Shown here piece after piece: positions 29,971 through 38,302 of a stretch of DNA of 64,000 bases. The stretch lies in contig CM030934.1 in the NCBI GenBank assembly GCA_018136815.1, positions 1,874,695-1,938,694 on the forward strand, read 5' to 3'. Made by a program: the position numbers and the translations under genes. Within the stretch, counting starts at the first letter, position 1. Each line of letters begins with the position of its first letter. The stretch is from Isochrysis galbana (taxonomy: Eukaryota > Haptophyta > Isochrysidales > Isochrysidaceae). The notes beneath the pieces are model-generated. The model saw nothing but the letters and a program-made list of their open reading frames with translations, had not been told where the DNA came from and did not search any database.

Positions 29971-31005
29971 TCAGAGGCGCGTCAGTAGCCACGCGCTTGT
30001 CTTGAAGGTGGTAGCGCCACGGTCACGAAAGCGGGCCTCAGACGCAAGGCCTATCCTCTCCTCCGAGCGCTCGAGCAGCTCAATTTTGAAGCGGCCGCCG
30101 TATAGGCGCTCAAGCTGCCACGACAAGGTAGGGGAGGGTGACGCGGGTTGAGATGAAGCAGACGGGCAATTCTGCTCAGCACGGCGGGCGACGCGGCATT
30201 GGAAAGCAGCGTCGCGGTCTGGGCCAACACGCGCATCGACGCGACGCGCACAGCCGCACACCTCCGCGCCGTCTATCGAGAAGGGCGGCCCCTTGGGCTG
30301 CTTGCAGTCGTGTTCGACACCGACGAAGAGCACGCGGCCGTCGCGTCGGATAAGGCCGCTCATCACGTCGGCATACCTGAGGCGGTCCGCAGGTGAGATT
30401 GCGACGAGCGAGCCACGGTCGAACGCAGCATCAAAGTTGCCAAAGCCGAGCTCCGACGCGGTTGCTGCGTCAAACTCCAGAAAGTCTCCCTGGACGGCCA
30501 CGAGGGTGGCGGCCTGCGCCAGCGTCGCGTCGTCAGGCTCGCTCGTCGGTCGAGCCCGGCGAACGACGAACGAGCCAGCACCGGCATGGTCCTCGTCCCG
30601 CGACGCAGGTAGCTCAGCACCGTACTCGCGTATCAGCTGATCAATCGCCTTGCCCACGCCGTCAACGCCGACCACCGAGTGGCCATGATGCGCGAGGTAC
30701 CCAAGGGACTTATCGGCTCCGCACAGCGGGAAGAGCACCTTGCGCGGCTCCAGTCGGCCGGCTGCCATGTCCTGCTGGAGGAGCAGCCCTGAGTACTTGA
30801 CCAACATCTGATGGGGCTCAAGCAGGTGCCAGCCCTGTACCTTTACGTTCCACCGGTCGATCCAGCCCGCCAGTCGGTCAGTTTCTTCACGCTTCGCCTC
30901 CGCGCTCGCCGGCGCATCACCAGGCAGCATCCGCAGCACCAGCGCTGAGGCCACGCCCGCCGCCGCCGCTCCCGCGAGCGCCCGCCGAGCTCCAAAGGAG
31001 AGCAT
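29971..31005 (-). CDS. TPMT-like SAM-dependent S-methyltransferase with an in-frame intron
   Basis: Thiopurine-methyltransferase-type enzymes methylate thiol, selenium or halide substrates. The start is an ATG at 31005. An N-terminal hydrophobic segment (about 10-28) could be a targeting or membrane anchor. Family landmarks in order: WIDRWNVKVQGWH, KVLFPLCGADKSLGYLAHHGH, VVGVDGVGKA, GNFDAAFDRGSLVAI, and GPPFSIDGAE. The C-terminal family motif RLYGGRFKIELLER is present, but 49 unrelated residues precede it. These correspond to a 147-bp stop-free GT...AG segment (30261 to 30115) that reads like a retained phase-0 intron. With it spliced the protein would be 295 residues. The specific substrate is unknown. 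Confidence 0.85.
   Translation of the reverse strand: MLSFGARRALAGAAAAGVASALVLRMLPGDAPASAEAKREETDRLAGWIDRWNVKVQGWHLLEPHQMLVKYSGLLLQQDMAAGRLEPRKVLFPLCGADKSLGYLAHHGHSVVGVDGVGKAIDQLIREYGAELPASRDEDHAGAGSFVVRRARPTSEPDDATLAQAATLVAVQGDFLEFDAATASELGFGNFDAAFDRGSLVAISPADRLRYADVMSGLIRRDGRVLFVGVEHDCKQPKGPPFSIDGAEVCGCARRVDARVGPDRDAAFQCRVARRAEQNCPSASSQPASPSPTLSWQLERLYGGRFKIELLERSEERIGLASEARFRDRGATTFKTSAWLLTRL
30115..30261 (-). other. predicted 147-bp in-frame intron in the TPMT-like gene
   Basis: On the minus strand it starts GTGTGCGG after GCGGAG and ends TCGTGGCAG before CTTGAGCGC, with a pyrimidine-rich stretch (CCCTCCCCTACCTT) just before the AG. Its removal restores the usual TPMT spacing between GPPFSIDGAE and RLYGGRF. 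Length is 49 codons and it has no stop. Confidence 0.75.
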
Positions 31006-31616
31006 CGCGCCCGCTCTCTTCCTGCCGCCACCCCCGCCCCGTCGCTTCTCTCCCCGTCCTTCTTCGTTTCTTCCTCGTTTCTTCCTCTAAGTCCTGCAGA
31101 TGGTGGCCCGTAACATAAAGTAGATCAACCGTTTACTTTCAAGTTGCGCGCTGGGGGGGGGGGGGGGGGGACGGCGCTGCATCGTGCGGGAATCAAATGC
31201 CAAATGTAGCTGAGATGTTCAACGACCCTTAGTATATGCCTAAAATTAAAGGGGGGGGGGTCCGGTTTCCGGTGCGTGCCTATCGGCTGGGGCACTCTGG
31301 CTCTGGGAGGGATTTGTTTTGGCTGAGACACATCGGCCGTGCACGCGCGAGCGGGGCCTCTGCGGCTCTGCGGCACCAACCAAAACTGACAAGCAGCTCT
31401 TCTGCAGGCCGTCTTCCACGAGGCACGAGGCGGGCGGCATCTCTGCTGTCTGGTGTTGTATTCAAGCCTTTGTGATTTTTGAAAAACTTTTTGCTTTTTG
31501 CCATGAATATTTCGCTATGAGTATGAGCACGAGTCTTCTTCGTTAAGGACCATCTTCTATGTTGGGCGTGGTCACGCAAGGCATGCAGATTGCAGATTGC
31601 AGATTTTGCAGATTTG
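31006..31616. other. intergenic with G-runs and (GCAGATT)n
   Basis: No gene. G-runs at 31153-31171 and about 31251-31260. A short GCAGATT repeat at 31581-31616 is where the TIR element inserted. Confidence 0.45.
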
Positions 31617-33667
31617 TAGGGCGGTCAAACAGGGCTTTTAACTTCTAAGGGTGAAAATTCACTAAGTCAAGATTGAGGTTTTATCGCGAGATCTTAGGAT
31701 ATGCTACTGGAAATGGGTATATTAGGCAGAATCTAATGAGAAATATGCACATTTTCGACGCCATTCAACACACAGACCCAAAAACGTTTTCGCGCTCGTG
31801 CGAAATCGACGTCGACCACAAAAGTGCACCACAGGTCGCGCTGTGCGACGCGCGCCTGCGTTCCCCGGGCACGGTTACCCCCGGGCAGGCAGTACAAAAC
31901 CCTGCGCGGGCGCACCGCGTCGCCTGCGCCCTCCACCTCGCCCCTGCTGGCATCTACTGCCAGCCCCTCGCGCGTATGCAGTGCGCGGCAGGCCGCGAAG
32001 CGTCAAAATGACGGTGCTGCGCATGATGGGCTGCCCCATCACGCGCGGCACCGCCTCAGCATGGTGGGAGCGGGTGCCTGCTGGCCTCCTGGCCGCGCAG
32101 ACCCTCGCCAGAGCGGCCACAGGCCGCGTGCGAGGCCACTGGCGAGGCCAGCGACCATCGCTGCGGCCGCCATCGCGCGCCGCCGCAGGAGAAAAAGATC
32201 AACTTGATTATAGTTTTGCCAAATTATAACCTTAGTAATTCTAATTTTAGTCTTCATTTCACCAGTCCAAGACACATATGAGCACAATACATGACCATCA
32301 GCATGCCCAAATGCCAATGTTTCGGTAGCCAACCAGTCTTACCATATGAGACTGTCGAATCATCGAGAGAAAGGAGGGGTTGTCTCTCGAAATCGAACGT
32401 GAGACGCTCGAAGACACGAGGCTGTCCGTCAATTCAGCACGTCAATGCGAAAACAAAACTACTTTTTGTGCTCCATGTTGGGATGTTGTGCTATAAAAAC
32501 GGGAGAACTATTGACTGGCCCGTGCTTGGCGGGCACGACCTGTGTGTCTCCGAACGTGAATGGCCTTGGAGGTCATCCGTGTGTACAAAAAATTCCAAAA
32601 GTTGGCTCGAGATGAGCGCAAAGCAGCCGGTGTCCAATCGTGATTCACGACACGATTGCCCACGGAAATCGATCGCAACCATCACGCCTGAAGCTTTCAG
32701 GCCGGTGCTTGGCTAGATTACATATTGAATCTACTAGTAGCCAAAAGAACGGGCGGTGTAGAGCTCGAAATTCGCCCTTCTGCCCAATTTTCGAGCCCTC
32801 CGTGCGGAGAAAAATTCTCCCTTTAGACGTCAAACAAAAAGCTATCAATTCCACAGTACTGTTCGGCCGCGCGCGTCGCGCCGTCGCAGATCACGCTGCA
32901 GGCTAGCTTAAATTACATTTCTAGATTGCTACCAGCCCTATGATGCACGTGAAAATCCGAGGAGCCGACGAAAACATAGAGAGAACACCTGCCGCCGATG
33001 CTCTGGTTGAGCATTGGCGGCAGGTGTTCTCCCTGCCTCACAGCGTCGAAAGACGAGTCGGGAACCTGACGTTTGGGGCGGCAGAGGCATTGTAGGTACG
33101 GGCCTGGTCGACCTGCGCCAGAGCGGGCGCGATCGGCAGCGCACCTGTCCCGCCAGCGGCCAACAAACTTTTGTCGACCAGCGAGCAGCATCGAGCGCCA
33201 TGGCGTCCTGGTGCTCCAGCTCCTCGTCAATCGCGAGCCCGGGCGAATCCTGCGGGGCGAGGGTCGGGACAGTCAAGGAGCATCCTATGACAGCCTAATG
33301 GGCCGTGTGCGAGCTGTGTGTGGTGCGCATGTGCATGCGCGGACGTCATCGCTGGGGCACCAGGGTTTGAAATTTGCTTTATTGGCAATATGGGGCGTCG
33401 GACCCCTAATTTAATAAGTGTGTAGGCACCTTTTAGACTAAAGAAACACATCTCTCAGTGGGAGCGACGTCTAGTTCGGCTCGTGTGAGCCGCCAGAGCG
33501 TGTGCAAGGGGGGGGGGTCCGATGGGACTTCGCACCGTCTTTTCGGACGAGGATTCTGAAAAGGCGGGGAGACCCTCCGAGGCGCTCTCGCCGGGGCTTT
33601 CCGCTCACGGTCAAAAATGTCGACCCCCCCAATATTAGTACTTAAAAAGCCCTGTTTGACCGCCCTA
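31617..33667. mobile_element. non-autonomous TIR DNA transposon-like element, about 2.05 kb
   Basis: The ends are inverted repeats of TAGGGCGGTCAAACAGGGCT (31617-31636 and its complement at 33648-33667), with T-rich extensions. A 7-bp direct repeat AGATTTG flanks both sides. The interior has only short ORFs and no recognisable transposase. Two further ends of the same family are seen at 53028-53055 (right end) and 59406-59430 (left end), sharing subterminal CACGGTCAAAAAATG and AGGGGTGAAAA phrases. The left flank is a GCAGATT microsatellite, so the 7-bp duplication is suggestive rather than proof. Confidence 0.75.
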
Positions 33668-33688
33668 AGATTTGGATTCTCTCTGGGC

Positions 33689-35087
33689 TGTTGTATTCCT
33701 GCCCATCTGAAGGCTGTAGGCATGAATATTCGTGTAAGGTACGCGCTCACAATTACAATTGAACAGTTCCCCGTGTTGCCACTGACGCACAAGACACACA
33801 GATTCGGATTCCCCATGGTCTCAAGTCCAGGTTTGCAGATTTTGGTCTCGAAATTTGCGATTCGAATTTTGTTTTTGCTGTTACTATAATTGTTGGCTCG
33901 TTTAAGGTAATAAACCGGCATGACTTCGACTTCTCGTTCCGCAGTTGCTCTGCGAGACTCTCTCTCTCTCTCTCTCCGTCCTCCTCTCCTCGGCCGACGG
34001 AGGGAAGTTTCGTCCAAAACATTCTCCGGTCCCAGGATGTTCCGTGGGGGTCTCTCTGCGCTCCGCGAGGGAAAGGACGCGATCTCGCTCCGAGATCACC
34101 CTCGCGCCCTCCCACGCTGCCCCGCCGTGCCCTCGGTCCCTCGCCCCCCGCGGCAGGTTCTTTCCCTCGGCGTGCCATCCGTCGCCTCCGGCCGTTATAT
34201 TATTCCCCCCCCCCGCGCGAGGTTCTTCTCCTCCGCGCGCGGTTCGTTTCCTCCGGCCGTCGTTCGTTCCCCCCCCCGCGCGCGCTGTTTCCCCCCCCTC
34301 GCTTCGATTCCTCTCGCGATTCCTTCGATGATTGCCTCCATCTCGTCCGTTCTTCTTCGCGATTCTCGCGGAGGGGGTACCGATGTTTAACGTTAGTTTC
34401 GCCGCGTTTTCGGTGAAAGAAAGGAAGAACGAATGGCACGCGCCCCGCGTCTCGCGTCTTGTTTCGTCGCCCCTTGCTCGTCGCTTGTCTAGAAGTTCTC
34501 TCTGCACATCGCCTTCTTCCCCCCGCGCGAGTTTGGACCTCTCCTCGACCCTCCGCGTTGGCTTCAGCGGACGAGTTTTCACTTTAACGATAGTTTGAAC
34601 CCTTCGTTTGCGTAGTTTTGCGCTCTCTTTCCGTATTTCTTCGCGCATGACGAGCGATCGCGACCTCAGCCTTTGTCGCACGGGGAGGGTTTGTTTATCG
34701 TATGATTCCGGAGTGTTTACGTTAGTTTTCTGAGCCCAAGGTCGTTGGGGTTTGGGTTTCTTGTGAGTGTTTTTGTAGCAACTTCGTCGAGTCCCACCGT
34801 GTTCCCAAGCGAGTCCCCCCGAGTTCCCGAGTCTATACCCCGAGTCAACGAGTCAATACCAGCCAAGCACGCGCCTGAGCCACCCCCAGTCGCCTGCCAC
34901 CACCTCCCACAAGCCTCCTTCCACACTTCCGCGCCCTCCGTGCGTCGTGCGTCGTGCGTCGATCACCATGCCCGTAGTCACCCCCGAGGAAAGCTCCATG
35001 AGCTCCCCGCAAGAACCGCATTCCGCGCTAGCTGCCGGCGCGCCCTCGCAGGCCATCTCCAAGAGTGAGATGAGCCTTGCTCTGACA
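33689..35087 (+). repeat. 5' LTR of the Gypsy element
   Basis: 1399 bp, from TGTTGTATTCC to CTCTGACA. It contains (CT)n near 33960 and C-runs near 34205 and 34269. The last 120 bp include the gag start codon (34968), so the LTR is partly coding. Confidence 0.95.
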
Positions 35088-37733
35088 AGCACAAAATCTT
35101 CGCTCGCGCCTTCGGCTCCGGTCGTCACGTCGAGTTCTTCCCTTGAGAAATCTTCATCGTCCCCGCGTCATGAGCCCGTCTCTTCTTCTTCTCTTCCCGA
35201 ACTGTTCGGGTCGAAGTCTCCTGGGGAAGAGAGCCTCGTGGGACCCCTCCCTTCTTCAAAGGAGAGCCTTTCCGAGCCAGTTCTCCCCCCCTCTCGCCTC
35301 TCCGCGCCGACGGTCGAAGTTCCGCCGCCTCCGCGGGCCTCTACTCACACCCCGTCAACTGGAGCTGGAATGGGTCCTCTAGCCTCGTCCGTTGCTCCAC
35401 CGGTGGCCTTTCCTCTCCTTTCTTTCGCTGATCCTTTGCCAAGTGTTCCTTCCTCTCTCAATCCCTCTGTGGTTGGTGCTGAAGATGATGTGGGTTCCGT
35501 CCGGTCCCTCCCTCCTTTCGAGCCCCCACCATATGAAGAGTTTGTTCCACCCCCGTCGACGTATTCGTACCCCAAACGTAACGTCGTTCCACCTCCGACC
35601 GCCACCGTCGGCGCCGCCCAAATCATGGACCAACAAGTCCAGATCGAGGCTCTCCGCGGCGCTGTCGACCGCCTCGAGTCCTCTACCCTCCAAGCCGCCC
35701 AGCGCCACGAAGAATTTCAGCGAGAGGTGGGGTCTACCTTCAACACGATACTCAACATTCTACAGGGCCAAGCGGGCACTACGACTTCGTCTCGAGTCGA
35801 AACTTCGCCACCGCTTGTGGAAGAAGGAGACAACTCCATCGGTGCTCCCCCTGCCTCGGCCAAGTTCCCTTCTCAACCTTTGCCCGCCGCGCCGTTCTCC
35901 GTTCCGCCAAATCCGATTTCCGATCCCGTACCCAATACACCCGTTCCTGTCCCGTCTGTCAAGCCTGTTTCTGATCCCCAACCTCCACCCACCGTCGCGG
36001 GCCTCCGCTCGCTTCCAAATCCGGCGACTCGGCGGCATCCCGTCGATCCAAGCCTCGCCGGGGATGTTTCTGAGCGAGAGGTCATCCTAGCCTCATGGGA
36101 CCAACTGTTTAACATGTCCCCCTATGAGGTAGCTTCTCTCTACAAGAACTCCGACGATTTCGAGCTAATCCACGCCATTCTCAACGGCGGCCTCTCTCGG
36201 GCCGGCAATGTTTGGCACTACCGTGTGTTTTTCGAGAAGGAGCACGTGACCAAGTGGGCTCGGAGCCGCTTCTTCCTCGACCGCACCCTCCATCACCAAG
36301 TCCGAATGGGCAAAGAGCTTTCCGAGATCAAGTTCCCCAAGGGCCTGGCCTCGGACAACGTCCAGACAGCGGCCACCTCCTGGAATGATTTTCGTCTGTC
36401 CTTCATCAAGCCACTCGAGCGCGCCCTCTCGCTCGGCTGCGACCACCGTGAAATCTTTACATCCTTGCTAGCGGCCGCCAACTTGTGCACCACCGGCAAC
36501 CAAAGGATTTACGCCTTCCTCCTCGATCTCGCCGAAGATCCGGTTCTCTCTCTCAATCCCGCGCTGGCCTGCGACGTGCTTCTCCGCAAGTGCGACGCCA
36601 CCTTCGCGGCCAACGTGCCCGGCTTCGCCAAAGACTCCGCCTCCATGGAGTGGGACCGCCTCGTAGCCCGTGAAGCCGGCTCCGATCTCTTAGAGTTATC
36701 CAAGAATTTGGTGCGCGCGTACGTCCGCAAGATGGGTGACGCGAAGGTGGATGCCACGACGGTCTGGGACCACCCAAACATGTCGCACGATATCAATCAA
36801 CGATTCGAGTCCATCATTCGGAACGACAAGGTCGACGCGGCTCGCGGCGTGGATAACGCGACCAAGTTCGGCGAGTGTCTTGCGAAGACTCGCTTCCGCG
36901 TCGAGAACCACGAGCTCCCTCGTTCGGCCCTTTCGTGCGTCAACCTCTGCCAGCGCTACCTGAGCCCGTACGAACAAGCCCGCGCTGGCCAACAAGCGTC
37001 GGTCACGGTCGCCGCCGTGACGCCGCCGGCGACTACTTCCAAGTCCACCAAGACCGCCAAGGTTGCTAAGACTGCCTCTAACCCCGCAGACACTACGGCT
37101 TCGATGGTCGCCGCCGTCCAAGCGGCGGTGGCCGAGGCATTAAAATCGCAAAACAACAACTCGAACCGCAAGGCGACTGGCGCTGACAATCGTCGGGCTC
37201 CGCCTCCGCCTACGAATTACTCCGCATCGTCTCCGTTACCGGACGCACTTCTTGACCGTCCCCTCGGCAAAAGCACGTCTTCCCGTCGCCAATGTGATCC
37301 CCCTCCGAACGGCCTTGGGCTTCCGGCCGATTCGGGCCTCTCGGAATGGGATCCAGGTAGCTGGTCTCGAGCGCGAGCCCGCTTCTGGCAAATCTCTCGT
37401 TACGCGGGTCACCCGGCCCTTCGCGCTGCGCTCACGCGCTGCCGTCCCTCGGATGCCACCATGACGGCGCCGCGTCTCGACGACTTAGACCGCGACGTCA
37501 AGGAGTGGACCGACGCCAACGGCTGCGCGTACTGCGCCTTTCGTCCCCGGGCTCCATCTGGTACGCCCGAGGCAGACTTGTGGAAGTATGGCACGGGCGA
37601 CGGAGCTCATAACCCCGTCGTTTGCCAACCATACATTCGTTTTCTCTGCGAAGGCGGCAGTGGCGAGTGTGGTAACGACCCAGAAGTCCACCGCCGCCTC
37701 CGCACGATGGTTGTTCTCCGTCCGGCCCAGTAG
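34968..37733 (+). CDS. gag: Gypsy Gag polyprotein, starting within the LTR
   Basis: The first true ATG in this frame is 34968 (GATCACCATGC), giving 921 residues; the reading frame opens slightly earlier with non-ATG codons. The first 40 residues are encoded by the LTR and the frame crosses the LTR boundary at 35087. The N-terminal third is Ser/Pro-rich. A capsid-like helical region spans about 360-660 (e.g. EREVILASWDQLF, VFFEKEHVTKWARSRFF), then an Ala/Thr/Lys-rich segment. No CCHC knuckle is visible; instead the C-terminus has a Cys/His cluster (GCAYCAFRPRA ... FLCEGGSGECG). Similarity to the 27905-29002 copy covers SCVNLCQRYLSPYEQARA. Confidence 0.85.
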   Translation: MPVVTPEESSMSSPQEPHSALAAGAPSQAISKSEMSLALTSTKSSLAPSAPVVTSSSSLEKSSSSPRHEPVSSSSLPELFGSKSPGEESLVGPLPSSKESLSEPVLPPSRLSAPTVEVPPPPRASTHTPSTGAGMGPLASSVAPPVAFPLLSFADPLPSVPSSLNPSVVGAEDDVGSVRSLPPFEPPPYEEFVPPPSTYSYPKRNVVPPPTATVGAAQIMDQQVQIEALRGAVDRLESSTLQAAQRHEEFQREVGSTFNTILNILQGQAGTTTSSRVETSPPLVEEGDNSIGAPPASAKFPSQPLPAAPFSVPPNPISDPVPNTPVPVPSVKPVSDPQPPPTVAGLRSLPNPATRRHPVDPSLAGDVSEREVILASWDQLFNMSPYEVASLYKNSDDFELIHAILNGGLSRAGNVWHYRVFFEKEHVTKWARSRFFLDRTLHHQVRMGKELSEIKFPKGLASDNVQTAATSWNDFRLSFIKPLERALSLGCDHREIFTSLLAAANLCTTGNQRIYAFLLDLAEDPVLSLNPALACDVLLRKCDATFAANVPGFAKDSASMEWDRLVAREAGSDLLELSKNLVRAYVRKMGDAKVDATTVWDHPNMSHDINQRFESIIRNDKVDAARGVDNATKFGECLAKTRFRVENHELPRSALSCVNLCQRYLSPYEQARAGQQASVTVAAVTPPATTSKSTKTAKVAKTASNPADTTASMVAAVQAAVAEALKSQNNNSNRKATGADNRRAPPPPTNYSASSPLPDALLDRPLGKSTSSRRQCDPPPNGLGLPADSGLSEWDPGSWSRARARFWQISRYAGHPALRAALTRCRPSDATMTAPRLDDLDRDVKEWTDANGCAYCAFRPRAPSGTPEADLWKYGTGDGAHNPVVCQPYIRFLCEGGSGECGNDPEVHRRLRTMVVLRPAQ

Positions 37734-38302
37734 GTCGCCGGCGGGGCCCACGTCCGCGCTGTTACCCCGCTACCAGTCCAGGGTAGTGGGCCTGAACGCC
37801 ACCCACCAAAAGATCGTATTACGCTACGGCCGAGTACTTCTACGGCCTCCAACCGGTACCCCAAGATTCCCAAGTTCCAGACAAGCCCTGCCACCTCCAT
37901 CCCCCTCTTTCTCCTGCCTCCTCGCCGATTGCCCCTATTTCTCCCAATGCCGATGATTCCATCCTGATTCTCGATATCACGCACGAGTCCTCAAAACCAA
38001 GTCAACCGTCACCGCCTCTCTATCAACTCAAGCCGCTCAACCGCTACCCCCCGCCACTCCTCAAGCATCCCCAGTCCAAGACCTCACGGTCTGCGAAAAT
38101 CCAGCCGCCGCAGGCCCAATCCAACCTTCAATCCTTCAAATCAAATTTCGCATGTCCGAGCCACAAAACGTCTCCCGAGTACGAGTCCGAGTCCAAGTCA
38201 CGTTCAGAATTACCCTCTTCGTCTTACGCCACCGCGAGCCCATCTACGAGTCTGAGCCCAGTCCAGTCATCACCGGTATCACCAGTCTCCATTACTACGA
38301 CG

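Noticed and set aside
30115..30261. Lineage-specific 49-residue insertion in the TPMT-like protein
   Set aside because: GT/AG ends, pyrimidine tract and restored family spacing favour an intron, though the insertion is not excluded.
33753..34681. Antisense Arg/Glu/Gly-rich ORFs in the LTR (repeated at 49766-50693)
   Set aside because: Low complexity and antisense to the LTR; present twice only because the LTR is duplicated.
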